From assembly GCA_934045075.1 (NCBI GenBank), contig OW203722.1, positions 6,381,264 through 6,445,263 of the forward strand: a stretch of 64,000 bases of DNA. The letters are read 5' to 3'. The translations under genes and the position numbers were made by a program. Every line of letters starts with the position of its first letter. Position 1 is the stretch's first letter. A model generated the notes under the pieces. It saw nothing but the letters and a program-made list of their open reading frames with translations. It made no database searches and had not been told where the DNA came from. Positions 1 to 10,513 of this stretch are shown piece by piece. Source of the DNA: Yponomeuta sedellus. Lineage: Eukaryota > Arthropoda > Insecta > Lepidoptera > Yponomeutidae.

Positions 1-261
1 CATGGGTTAAATTGGCTATGCATACGATTGGCTTAAAATATATGAACTCATATTTTAGTGATAAGTAAGGCCGCCGTCTAATCTTTTACGTTAAGAAATG
101 CTGTGTAATCTCCTTTTTATGTACAATAAAGTGTTCTATTTATCAACATACAAACACCATATTAGTATTAACAATAGTTGTACAAAGTAGGGCCCAGGCC
201 ATCATAATAAGTTAAGAACTTCTATACTATTTCTTAATGATTCGCGATATTCATACATAGT

Positions 262-1283
262 TTAATATTAAACGGGTCTAATCGCGATTATTTATTAGGT
301 AAAACGTAATTACCCGTTAAACCAACGGGTAACGACCCGTTAGACCCGTTCAATAAATAACTATGACTATATCACTGTAACGGTACAATTTCGAAAACAC
401 TAGCAGTCCATCACATCATCATCATGAGGTCACCGCTGCCCATTGTTGGGGCCTTGTCCCATAAATGCAATTTCTCATGGCCATCCGCATCCACGGACCT
501 TCCTGCGACTCAACTAAGCCGTCGGACCATTGGGCTGCCAGTCTGCCCGCTGACTTTCCTCCTGTCGGGCGAGTCTGTAAAACGCAAAGTTGTTCAATAG
601 AGTCATATTTGTCCGCTAATGATCGTTTCATTCACAATATATATCGGTAGTCCAGTAACATATCGTACCTGTGCTACTTAATTTAGTGCCTCGATCTTCA
701 TCGCGAGAAATGCCTATTTAATTTGCGCGAGTTATACCCCTCGAACGACATTGCACCGCTATTGCTTTATAGACCACCAAATTGAGGTAAATAATTTGTT
801 GAAAAAATATGTAAGTATTACACTCTACTATTGTTCTCGGCCATCACATAATAACAACAAATTCAAAATCGGTCCCTAACAAACTTGGATTCAATATGTG
901 CAAGATATCTACCCACAATGGGTGTTGATACAACAGACAGATTGTTCCCTTTATGCCCGTTTGTCACCGAGACGGTACACTCAAAAACAAAACGATCAAT
1001 CTGCAAAGTATCAATAACGATGCGAATTTTATTAATCGCCCTCGATATTTCACTCAGCCCTTTTCCACGAAGGAAAAACAAAGTAGAAGGACAGAGCAGC
1101 GGATGGAATTGTAAAAAGATAGTATTTCTGCGAAAAATTTATAGTGACTACCCACAATAATTGACTGTACTCGCCACTTCAATCTACCCGAGACCACGGC
1201 AACTATAACGCTGCCGAAACGTCGGGAAATAAGGGAATTACGTTTTACCTAATAAATAATTGCGATTTGACCCGTTTAATATA
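262..1283. mobile_element. Candidate DNA transposon with about 50-bp inverted ends
   Basis: 265-313 and the reverse complement of 1233-1281 are nearly identical (ATATTAAACGGGTC, ATTATTTATTAGG and AAAACGTAATT blocks with few mismatches). That makes an inverted-repeat pair about 1 kb apart. No transposase frame is seen inside. A LINE tail (405-640) lies within. I could not define a clear target duplication. Pieces of the same end occur at 13065-13110 and 17195-17220. Confidence 0.55.
405..640 (-). pseudogene. LINE (RTE-like) ORF C-terminal fragment with ATG-repeat tail
   Basis: The minus-strand frame contains a degraded form of the lepidopteran LINE tail pattern GRxxxRWxDDL..GxxWMRxAxxR..QQWA (here AGRLAAQWSDGL, GPWMRMAMR, PQQWAA). 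It ends in a short ATG microsatellite (CATCATCATCAT on the plus strand at 411-425), as RTE-type LINEs often do. It is 5'-truncated. Confidence 0.6.
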
Positions 1284-1380
1284 TAACTGTGTTGAGAAAA
1301 GATTGAGACATTTTTTTCAACATATGGTTAATAGACTGTCGTTCAACGAAAAGTATAAAACATAGTGGCGAACTTGTGTA

Positions 1381-1486
1381 AAAAAAAAAATTATGCATTT
1401 AACTTTTAACATGGTCTCTACCGTGTTTAAATTTACACAATCTAAGAGACAATGTTAAAAGTTAAATAAATTTGCATTTTTTTCTG
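1381..1486. repeat. Imperfect hairpin with about 35-bp arms
   Basis: The left arm (ATGCATTTAACTTTTAACAT..GTCTCT) pairs with the right arm (AGAGACAATGTTAAAAG..TTTGCATTTTTTT) around a loop of about 25 nt. The arms are bounded by A and T runs. It could be a small fold-back element or a hairpin transcript source; no transcript evidence is available. Confidence 0.5.
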
Positions 1487-1489
1487 TAT

Positions 1490-2216
1490 GACCAATACTT
1501 TTCAAAAAAATAACCTGTCAAAAAGTCATTCTAGACGCGTAGTACATAATGCTGCACAGAGCGATTTTGTACTCAAACTATGACTCCACAACTTGCACGT
1601 AACGCCTTATAAATTATAAAGTATGAAGCGTTAGTCAATATTTAATTTATCTTGTGAAACAATGTTATTATGCATGTACTTCCTTATAAGAAAACGATCA
1701 GAACTCAATGAGAAAACTAAATATCAAACAAGAAGTGTTTGTAGTAGAGAATTATTTTATTGCCTTTGTGAATAACAAAAAAAAAACAATTGAATAAATT
1801 TTTTTCATCACTTTTTATGTCATTTGTTTGGTATAAAAGCAATGCCACCCAAATTTAAATTAGACGCAAGATTCCCATAGTGGGGTTACTAAAATATCTC
1901 ACAAAGTGAAGGACAACATCGTAAAGAAACCTGAGTTCCAGAGTGTTCTTATACCTTAGCGCTTGTGTTGGCCAATTGAGGACGGATTGAAACCGAATGT
2001 TTTGAGTACATCAAACGTTCAAAGATAAAAGAGTATGAAGGTTATAAACAATATTATGGCAAGAAAATTGCAACTTTGTACCTCCATTGTACAAAACGGT
2101 CACGATACAAAAACAGGCTTGTTTCCAAAGAAATTACCTGGAAGCATCGTAAAAAAATTACTACCAAAGGCAAAAAAGATGAACTAAACAAAGTACATTC
2201 CTCACTAAAAATACAT
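1490..2216. other. No recognisable gene
   Basis: AT-rich sequence. A short stretch near 1899-1935 (GTGAAGGACAACATCGTAAAGAAACC) resembles the central block of SINE family D. Otherwise nothing is recognised. Confidence 0.4.
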
Positions 2217-2336
2217 TAAGATAAGATAAGAATATTCGCTATTGTATACCGGAAAAATAGTTACAGAAACGGCAGATACAAAAGATCAAATACAATTGGC
2301 GGCCTTATTGCTAAAAGCAATTTCTTCCAGGCAACC
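2217..2336 (-). repeat. LINE 3' tail (TTGCTAAAAGCAA type)
   Basis: This matches segments at 8716-8845, 44500-44600 and 58940-59010, all sharing an ATTGGCGG..CTTAT..CTAAAAGC block. On the minus strand it ends in AATAAAG-like sequence and an ATCTT repeat, typical of a non-LTR retrotransposon 3' end. Confidence 0.55.
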
Positions 2337-2383
2337 TCAAATACATTAGTTATAACATATTTTAAACTTTCGCGACTTGTAAA

Positions 2384-2634
2384 CATAGTCAGAATATTTT
2401 CGGGGCTTAATCGCGTAGTAATTTATTGCTATTTTACCTCAACGTTTCGACGACGTTACAGCCATCGTGGTCGCGAGAAGATGAGGGTAGTCTGAAACCT
2501 CATCAGCCGAAGATGCGAACGGGTGCCAGCCATCAGTCTTCTCGTGACGACGATGGCTGTAACGTCGTCGCAACGTCCAGGTAAAATAGCAATAAATTAC
2601 TACGCGATTAAGCCCCGAAAATATTCTAACTATG
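2384..2634. mobile_element. Fold-back element with 98-bp arms
   Basis: 2384-2481 and 2537-2634 are inverted copies with about six mismatches in 98 bp; the loop is 55 bp. The arms contain CGGGGCTTAATCGCGTAG and GCTATTTTACC. A 14-bp direct repeat AATACATTAGTTAT lies at 2339-2352 and 2635-2648 and could be a target duplication if the left end extends further. Confidence 0.75.
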
Positions 2635-2648
2635 AATACATTAGTTAT

Positions 2649-4131
2649 CACCGTAGCACTAGGTTGCAACAAGGAAGAGATCATCATCCTACGTTGAGAT
2701 CATAGTGATGTCACCAAATTTGATCATAAGTACAATACAGTCGCTGGAAAGAGCTAGAAATTAAATTGTTTTACATAAGAAAGAAGCTATTCTTTTGCGT
2801 CACCTCCTTTACTCTATTCCTCTGAAAGGCGAGAGAGAAAAAACAACGGAAAATATTTACAAGCTCACAAATAGCGTCCATTATTGGGGACAAAGAAAGT
2901 ATTAATCAGAACAATTTTTCGCTAGACACAAGGCCTTTTCTTCTTTAATACCCCCTGTACAACTCGGCAGTGTTATATTGCCGTGTTTGCGCATTCAAAT
3001 AGAGGTCTTATTTCCTCAGTAATAAGATACAGGAGGCACAATTCATTTGTTTCGTCCGTAATCCGTCTCAATCAAGAGAGGGTTGGCATCGGCTAACTCA
3101 ATGGAGATACTTACGCTTTCATGCATTAAGGTATTTTCTGCATGAATGTATATCGTTGCAAACGCTTTTATTTCTCGTTCCTCGTAATAAATGAGGATAT
3201 TAAATGGATTTGTGGCTAGTAGGAAATATTAATATATTGGCATTTATTGCCGTTCCGTTGTAGGTATTTGCAGATGAACCTGAAAGAGACCTTCCAAGAT
3301 TAAACGTAATTTCAGTTGAACATTAATCTTCTTGCAGATTATACTTTATGAGTAGAATTGTACTGAGGCTTTAACATACGACTAAGCCTCCGATAATTGC
3401 CTCGAATAAAACCCCAGCCGACTTGTATGTATCTTTTTTATGAGCAACGAAATGTAGCAGCCCTCCATAAACCTCTCTTATCTATTATATGCCAGCATTG
3501 TCTCGTTATTCTGTGCAATTTGTGCTGACATTACTAGCCACGATAGCAATCTATTTGCTGAATATTTTTTTTTTATTGGAAAAAAAGTAATGCTGGCTGA
3601 AAAGCTGCATCTATCAGCGACGTCGAAAAGAATAAAAGTGACAGCTGTTTTACTTTTTTTTATGCAACGTCTAGCAACCGCGCAGTTTTCCAGCTAAGTT
3701 AGCAATTCGAAAGCGTTAAAAAGGTTATTAAAAAGTTTCGCTATTAAAAAGTTTCGCAAAGGTAAAGAACAATAAAGTACGATTCGCGAAGTATTGGCCA
3801 ACACGGCGCTCCTATCGGCTACCATATTTGGCAAGACTCACTAACAATACCGTATTTATGGGCGTTATTGGCATCGCGGTCGGACTCCCCCTCTGCTGGC
3901 AATATATCTCAACTTGCAACCAAGTTCCTGGCGAATATTTCCTTCGGCCTAATTTATCGGCCGAAACAATCGTTTGTATCAATTTAGACAAGTTTATTAT
4001 GCGAAATCGATAAATGATTTTCCTTTCCCTGTCGAAGTGGTGATTTGTTGATACATTTTCAAGGTTGCGGTTACTAACTTTCAAAGATGGTGGTGAATGG
4101 ATGGACCGCTATTATTTAGGTATTAAAGTTG

Positions 4132-4133
<2 letters not shown>
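2649..4133. other. No recognisable gene
   Basis: I see no frame with protein-family features and no repeat shared with the rest of the window, apart from short A or T runs. Confidence 0.4.

Positions 4134-4188
<55 letters not shown>
4134..4188. repeat. (TAA)n microsatellite
   Basis: About 18 tandem TAA units. It directly abuts the 3' end of the minus-strand retroelement-like segment next to it and is probably that element's tail. Confidence 0.9.
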
Positions 4189-4190
<2 letters not shown>

Positions 4191-4440
4191 CTTTATTTCA
4201 GACTATGCGTCCATACAGGCAGGCGGTACAACAAAATTAAATTAAAAAGAAAAGTTTTTAGAACTATATAACAAAGTAGGGTCAAAGGGTGCATTAGTAC
4301 TAAGATTACAAGACACTTTTATCCAACACTTGTGCGTATCCGTCAAAAAGGGCCTGTCAGACAGCTCTCTTAGTATTGAGTTTCCACACGTGGCAACTCG
4401 GTCCATAAATGAAGCAACGCGGAGTCTCACGATGACATTA
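4189..4440 (-). pseudogene. Probable retroelement 3' end with ATT tail
   Basis: Read on the minus strand, an open frame (DRVATCGNSILRELSDRP..) ends at 4242 and is followed by an A/T-rich 3' region, AATAAAG and then (ATT)n. This looks like a LINE 3' end or a retrocopy; I do not recognise the protein. Confidence 0.4.
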
Positions 4441-4575
4441 AACGTGTTAATGATGGTGTTACAAGTATTTACATCTCTTCGTTAATAATGCAAAATGTCA
4501 TAATTATGTAAAAAAACATGATTTTCTTATTTTCATCTAAATTGAAGGAAAACTTGATTCTGAAAGTAAGTGTAA

Positions 4576-5258
4576 AGGCCTGGCCAAACCAACCAACCAG
4601 ATCAGTTGTTGCGCACGAACTTGTAGCGACGTGTTCACATCGAGGCGTCCCCCTGTTTGGCCGCGGCGTCCCGGTGCAGCGTCTGCACGCAGCGGTGGCG
4701 ATCAGATCGCGCTTGTTACATTAGGACGCTGCACGGAGCTATTTTTGTTGGAATAAACTGTGTTTTTTAGTTTTTAAAGTATTGTAATTATAAATGAGGT
4801 TCACAAATACCCATTGTTATATGAAACGTCTCGGTGTGATTATAAGAATACGAGTAAAACATTCTATAGTAAATGAAAAATCACTTTTCATCTTCACGTA
4901 ATTGCCAGTGCAAAGTATGGCTTCCCTTTCTCTGGTTTCGTGTACCCATCTACTCTTGTTCTCCTGAAACAAAAACATACCTTATGAGACATTAGCTTAC
5001 AATTGACGTTCACTAGAATTACTGTGATTGTGTTGTACTTACCTTTCTTGTTCCTCTTCATCTTCAATGAGAGCAGCCAAAAGTAAAACTTCTTTGATTT
5101 CACTTTCTGTATCAGAGAGCATAGTAGTTAATGACGTGACTCCAGCCTGGTGAACGCAAGAACAAACGCGACAGTGCGAACAACTTTTGCACGCGTAGTT
5201 ATCGCCACCGCGCACGCCACCGCGGACGCGACCTGGACGCCTTGGTTTAGCCAGGCCT
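4576..5258 (-). mobile_element. Internally deleted PIF/Harbinger transposon
   Basis: The 683-bp element has inverted ends AGGCCTGGCCAAACCAA and AGGCCTGGCTAAACCAA (16/17). It is flanked by TAA target duplications (4573-4575 and 5259-5261), the PIF/Harbinger signature (TWA). GC-rich subterminal blocks occur at both ends. A remnant of a Harbinger-associated gene lies inside. Confidence 0.85.
4882..5122 (-). pseudogene. Harbinger-associated ORF remnant
   Basis: A first exon (5122 to about 5042) reads MLSDTESEIKEVLLLAALI then acidic EDEEEQE, with donor AG|GTAAGT. A possible second exon follows TTTTTGTTTCAG near 4967 and in one frame shows NKSRWVHETRERE, resembling the RRxxWVHxxxxxRE start of Harbinger proteins. 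The two exons are out of phase by one base and the rest of the gene is missing, so this is a relic. Confidence 0.55.
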
Positions 5259-5384
5259 TAAGACGTTATGACATCGATTGTGATCTAATCTTAAATTTTT
5301 AGAGTTTTAATTTTTTTTTTGACATTTGACTCCTTGCAATATCAACGACGATTTGCCTTTATTTTGGGCTTTGCATCTAACTTG

Positions 5385-5530
5385 TGAAATGATTTATACA
5401 GCGTCCACTGGCACCTTCACACACACTAGAGTGAAGGGACCACTCAGACGCTGCAGTGCTTGAGACATTGGTTTTTATATGGAGTAGGCTTGCCCAGTAC
5501 CTATACCATCCTGATACCAAAATCGCGAAA
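5385..5530 (-). repeat. SINE family D, 3' part
   Basis: This is the reverse complement of the 3' half of the full SINE at 26307-26709, including GACGCTGTATAAATCAT and the TTCAC..CTAGTGTG block. Confidence 0.7.
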
Positions 5531-5764
5531 CAAATACCAACAAGCTGTTCTAAAAAGTTACCACCAGCAGCGTTAAAATGTATAGAACAGCTTCTTTCGC
5601 AATTTCGTAATTTCCTCCGTAGTTTATTCAAATAACACCTGTAGTTTCTATGTAGCACTGCCATATCTACACTTTCCGTATTTATTTTCCCCCGAACAGG
5701 TTTGAAGCAAATTTGCGCAACATCTATCAACGTTTTATATGAGGAAGTTTCTGGGTCCAACGAG

Positions 5765-5990
5765 GAGGGACGATGGTGGTTGGTGTCAAAAAGAATCAGG
5801 AAATCGAAGACCTGATTTCCGAACCCAACATCATCGGAGGAGCCAAATCCCACCGAGCTTCGAAGCGGCCAAAACCGCTTGGCTGGCCCAGATATCGCTG
5901 GAAGGATGAAGTGGCCGAGGATCTGCGTGAACTCCAGGCAAGCTTCGGTTTGCTGAGTCAGCGAAGTAAAATCTATCAACCACGGGAATC
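5765..5990 (+). pseudogene. LINE ORF C-terminal fragment
   Basis: The plus-strand frame reads ..KRPKPLGWPRYRWKDEVAEDLREL, a degraded version of the LINE tail GRPRYRWxDxVxEDLRxL. The long minus-strand frame over 5377-6024 is a chance read through this fragment and the adjacent SINE. Confidence 0.5.
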
Positions 5991-6834
5991 GAATGCGGAA
6001 GGCGAATAGAATAGAAGTATCCATGTGAATTCTTAATATATGGTACAGCTACTAAAAAAACCATTGTGAAAATTCAAACCATCCCCGTTGCAGTAAGTAC
6101 GGTTTGAACACCACTTACAGCAGCTTATTTCACCGACAACGAGCCCAGATTTGCGAACACAACGGCGCCACAACACATTAAAAACACAAGCCCGAAAACA
6201 AAACTATCAGGAACAAAACGTGACTATTTAGCGACGCATAGGGGGGTGCGCACAGAGTGAATTGCACAGAGGTTCAGGATACCTTCTCAGTACACACCAC
6301 TACACCACACAACATCGACAACACTTTATATTTAAAATTAGCTTTGCCCTGAGTGCTTAGTGCAAGTTTTTTAACTACTCGATCGCGTTAACGTAAACTC
6401 ATATTTCTATGGCATCGAGGAAGCACCACCTAGCGACAAGTATGGAAATTAAAATGGCTGAGTGCGAGTTGTAATGGTTTACGTTGAGAAGTGAACACGT
6501 TTACCAGCCAAAATACCAATAAACGCGAGTGCGAGTTGTACTATGACAGCGTTATCCCAGTTCAAACGGTTAACTTACTCATACTCACTACTCAATGCTC
6601 GATTAACGTGGTAGTAAAGTTATTCGATTGGATCTGTCAAACTCGCACTAAGCACTCTGCTGTGTTAGCCACGGTTTATTAGGGAAAACAATTTATTTTC
6701 CCATGGAAATAAGATATTTTCCCGCAGTAAAACGTAAGCTATGTGTTAATCCAGGGTGTCAGCTAATTTCATACCAAATTTTATTTAAATCGCTCCAGCT
6801 GAGCTATTTAAACGTAAAGGAGTAACAAACATAT
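5991..6834. other. No recognisable gene
   Basis: Unique-looking sequence. AGTGCGAGTTGTA occurs twice, near 6459 and 6528. Nothing else is recognised. Confidence 0.35.
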
Positions 6835-7018
6835 AACATAACATTTACATACAAGCACATACATTGCTTCTGGCCCCCCACTAGGATATCCTCTGTCGTG
6901 GGAACCAGAAGCAACAACATCACAAATATGGAAACATCCAAGACCTGGGCTTTTTTTTTGCCCCCAGCCGGGATTCGAACCTCTTGACCTCTTGCATGGT
7001 ACGCCACAGATGTCGTCA
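6835..7018 (-). repeat. SINE family C, near full length
   Basis: tRNA-derived SINE: B-box-like GGATTCGAACC (revcomp), then the AAGACCTGGG spacer, then CACTAGGATA..CCTC..GTCGTGGGAACC and the TACATTGCTTCTGG tail block. About 20 bp of the anticodon region seen in other copies is deleted. Confidence 0.8.
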
Positions 7019-7198
7019 TATACCCTCAGAAAATTTCACTTTTATAATATTAGTGTAATCTGATAGTCTGATGGTTGTGATGTGATATCGCAAATTGTAT
7101 CGTAATGACATTGTAAGATGTCCCATGGCAATACCACATGGAAGAGAACATTTTAATGAATGAAGTTCTCATTTTATTTCTTTCAAATCATAATAAGA

Positions 7199-7410
7199 AG
7201 TCCCTGCCTGTACGTAATACGTTGAATATTGTACAGGGGTTCGAAATTTTACTAATGCCGGTGAGTCGCCCATTAGCTCAGTTGGAAAGAGCGCTGGCAC
7301 GGATGGCCAGAGGTAGCGAGTTCGAATTCCGGCATGGGTGGAATTTTTAACCTCTAAATAGGTTTGTTAAAATTGTCCTTAGCCCGGGTTAGTGCATTAA
7401 AAATAATATA
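7199..7410 (+). repeat. SINE family A copy
   Basis: The tRNA-like part (7267-7340) folds as a cloverleaf: acceptor CGCCCAT/ATGGGTG, D stem GCTC/GAGC, anticodon stem CTGGC/GCCAG, T arm with TTCGAAT. It is preceded by the TTCGAAAT block and followed by CCTCTAAATAGG and AGTGCATTAAAAA. Position 33 is C rather than U and the copy is embedded in a repeat, so it is not a working tRNA. Confidence 0.85.
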
Positions 7411-7459
7411 ATAAGAATTCTGTTCAGAGCTTGTAGCAGAACCGGGTATTAAACTCCTG

Positions 7460-7672
7460 ATATCATGGGGCATGGGTCTCTCTCTGCATTGCAGGAAGGT
7501 TAGGCCATACTCCACCACGAGGGTCAAGTTCGGGTTGGTGGAGAATTGTAAGACAATGGCGGGCCTTACTGTCAGAAGTTATCAAAACCCATAAGACCTC
7601 TGACATGGCTTAACGACTTGGCACGACTAACGAAAGCCGGCACCAACGACATGGTCTAGAGGTAATCACTAA
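7460..7672 (-). repeat. SINE family E, partial
   Basis: This contains GGTTAGGCCATACTCCACC, GTCAAGTTCGGGTTGGTGG, GTCAGAAGTTATCAA and GACTTGGCACG blocks shared with the longer copies at 18895 and 35030. Confidence 0.7.
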
Positions 7673-8715
7673 ACCCTCTAATAATAAAAAAATACAACCT
7701 GTATTTCAGACATAAGAAATAAAACTAGAGTCACGGCCTTCATCTGACTTACCAAAGTATGCCCCCGTTTTGGCATGTCAAGAGTAGTTATGGGCGTGGT
7801 TTTTTTTCTATTATTGCATCTTCTCTTCATCTTCATCAACCCATTATGTCCCCAACGAGGGGCACGGGTCTCTTTCCTAAGGAAGGTATAGGCTTTACTA
7901 ATAAAATTTACAGCTAATTTTTTGCTTCTTGCAGATTCGCGATGCTGGTGACGAGCCGCGTCCAATGATGTGCTGCAACAGTAGGTGGGAGCAAAAAATA
8001 ATTACAGTTTTAACTTGATGTATGAGAAAATAGTTCCCCTAAGGTAGACTTTTTGGACTACGGAAAAATCGATGTTATTAGTTCTAATTATTACTGCAAA
8101 TAATAAATATACACCTGGTAATAATGTCATTGTGTCGTATTTTACAGATGCATGTTTTCTGTGTCTGTCGAAATTGCTGATGTTTCTTTCTTTTTCTTTG
8201 GTCTTTTGTTAAAAGTGGAGATTTATAATTGGCCTTCAGCTATTAATTTCTTTTATGTACAATTGTTATGCGGCTGTTAATCTTCCCAACAGAAGTAAAT
8301 AAATATGTAATGTTAGAACTTATTAAAAATCATGTAAAATATAGCTATTTATTAAAATAATTTACGGCTAACTCAGAGGATTTGTGAAATACAGTGAATA
8401 CTCTTGTAGTTCAGTGAAATTGTTTGATCAAAAGGATTTTTTTTTTCAAGCGAGCCCATTCCCGGTGGCCCACCTCTACTCTAGTCAAGAATGATTTCAA
8501 GATCCCTTTTCTTAGGGGTTTACGTCTTACAGAATTAGAGTTAGTGTCACAGTGAAACGATGCCGGTAAGGTCTTGAAAATCTTTTGGCTCATTTTGTCA
8601 CTTTCTTCCCGTATTATTACTGAGTAGTCATAATATGTACTTTCAATAACTGAGCGATAGCCTTAAAATACTTGGACAGTGGGAAGTGTTGCTGAAAATA
8701 AAATGGAAGAGATAA
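7673..8715. other. Mostly unassigned, small SINE-like piece
   Basis: 7836-7890 shares CATCAACCCATTATGTCCCC and CCTAAGGAAGGTATAGGC with 25690-25815 (family E-like). The remainder shows nothing recognisable. Confidence 0.4.
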
Positions 8716-8845
8716 AAGTTAACAAAGATAAGATAAGAATATTCTTTATTGCACACCACAGCACATACTATAAAACATGTAAAGATACAAAGTACAATTG
8801 GTGGTCTTATTGCTAAAAGCAATTTCTTCCAGACAACCTTATGAC
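8716..8845 (-). repeat. LINE 3' tail (TTGCTAAAAGCAA type)
   Basis: Same tail as 2217-2336, including GATAAGATAAGAATATTC and the CTTATTGCTAAAAGCAATTT block. Confidence 0.6.
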
Positions 8846-9205
8846 GGAAAGGTGCTGAAGGAAATAAGAGTCTTGTAGTCGGAAGTAGAAAGTTAACAAA
8901 TGAAGAAGAACAATACAACAGATTTATTATAGAAACAGTACACAATGCAGGCTATTGCAAAACGGTGTGGTCTATATAAGAAGATACTAGCTGGTGCCAG
9001 CGATTTAGACTGCGCAGGATTAGTATTTCGAGTAGCTTATTGATTTATTTTATAAGAAAGTCTAATAAATCAATATGCCCACGTTTCTAGAAAAAGAAGA
9101 GAAATCCTACCAAAAACATTCTGTAAAAACTGGCCAAGTCTCAATGGAGCTGCTCGTTTATCTCTAAAAAGTAATGAAATCCAGACAAAGTCGTGCTAAG
9201 TCTAA

Positions 9206-9433
9206 GGGCGAGATAAATAGTCGTTGCTTAGCCCAAGTCCGTACTCATGCTTCCCTAAGCATTACTTCAGGCTTACTTAGCTAAGTATCGATGCGTTCCT
9301 AAAATATACATTTGCTTAGCTAAGCATGTTCTTAGGCCAATGCTAAGAATTAGTCCGGGTTTCGCGATTTAGATAGTGCTGTCTATGATAGACAAATTGA
9401 TTCTTAAGCAAGTGCTTTCGCTAAGACTAGCCC
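9206..9433. mobile_element. MITE with TAA-type target site, one end lost
   Basis: This is about 90% alike to the intact MITE at 59881-60131. The left end GGGCGAGATAAATAGTCG is preceded by TAA. At the right the copy jumps from CGCTAAGACT to AGCCC, losing the terminal repeat. Confidence 0.8.
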
Positions 9434-9622
9434 TAGGGTTCCTTACTGCGATTTCTTTATTATTATAGTTAATGATGTGTGACTTGGCCGTTGAAGGGTA
9501 CATAAGGGTACAAAACCAGGTGCTCCATGACACCAATGCACCAATAAAAATAAGTAGGTTTTCGAGAGTAGCTATACAGATTATAACAAAATTTAAAGTA
9601 CTTATTTGAAAATTAAAAAATA

Positions 9623-9718
9623 AACATAACATTACCTCACGCCTGTATCCCAGAGGGGAAGGCAGAGACCTGGGACTGCCACTTACCACGATCCTGACAG
9701 ATCACCTTCGCTTAGTCA
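9623..9718 (-). repeat. Dispersed repeat Y
   Basis: The block GCCTGTATCCCAGAGGGG..GGCAGAGACCTGGGACTGCCA..GACAGATCACCTTCG recurs at 14296-14382, 14573-14622 (short), 15862-15966 and 41633-41665 (opposite strand). The source element is unknown. Confidence 0.6.
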
Positions 9719-9722
9719 ACGT

Positions 9723-10254
9723 TCATTAAATTAAAAATATATATATAAACAAAACACTGTTAACAGTTATATCTTTAAACAAAATGTTAACCTCTTTGCA
9801 TATATATGTTAGCCTGTGTCAATAATATGCATTTAAACGCGGCAAACATAACCCTTTATGCTAAGAAACAGTTCTTCTGACCCGCTTATTTTAGGGCATA
9901 AGTGTCCCACTTTCGGTCCCAGTCAGCTATTTTACTAGTGGGTCATTAACGCCAATCGCTGCTCGTTCCCCGGCAAATTAAGGCAAATTGTCCCCGGAGA
10001 AGTTTGCTGGGACGTTTGCGCCACGGCAACGCAGTGTTGTTTACAGTTTACACAATACACAGTTGGGTTAAATACACATTAGATAAAGCTATTTTGAAAC
10101 ATCGCTGCTAAATGTACCCGTGTGTACCTTTATGTAGTTACATACACTAAAATGAGTGTATGTAGTTACAAACACTAAAGTGTAAAGCTACACATGGTAC
10201 TTTAGTGTATACAGGACAAGGTGTAAACGAATCTACGGGCTCGAGTTTCATAAA
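9723..10254. other. No gene; small local duplication
   Basis: 10130-10185 has two adjacent copies of a unit starting TATGTAGTTAC and containing ACACTAAA. The rest is unassigned. Confidence 0.4.
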
Positions 10255-10513
10255 ACTCCCACAAGCACCATGTTAGTTAATGCACCGCCCTCCCTCCCGC
10301 TTTCAAGCAGAAGCAAGACACGAACACCACCACCAACACCAATACTTGTGTGAGAAATTACGCGACGCGTTTCGCCTCTAACACGAGGCAAGTGCAAATG
10401 CACTTGTGAGCCTGAGGATGCCTCGAGTATTGGTGTCAGCGGTGGTGTGTTCTTGACTTCCTTATGCTTGAAAAAGTGGGAGGGAAGGTGGTGCATTAAC
10501 TAAGAGCATGGTG
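10255..10513. mobile_element. Fold-back element with about 85-bp diverged arms
   Basis: The left arm (CACCATG..TTAGTTAATGCACC..CCAATACTT) and the right arm (AGTATTGGTGTC..GGTGCATTAACTAA..CATGGTG) are inverted copies at about 80% identity. The centre holds ACGCGTTTCGCCTC and CACGAGGC. A half copy lies at 42768-42943. Confidence 0.7.

Noticed and set aside
5377..6024. 215-codon minus-strand open frame
   Set aside because: It runs through a SINE D tail and antisense to a LINE fragment; the middle third shows no recognisable family.
7267..7340. Possible functional tRNA gene (cloverleaf, TTCGAAT T loop)
   Set aside because: Position 33 is C, the same unit recurs at about a dozen loci with common flanks, and several copies are broken. 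It is the tRNA-like part of SINE family A.
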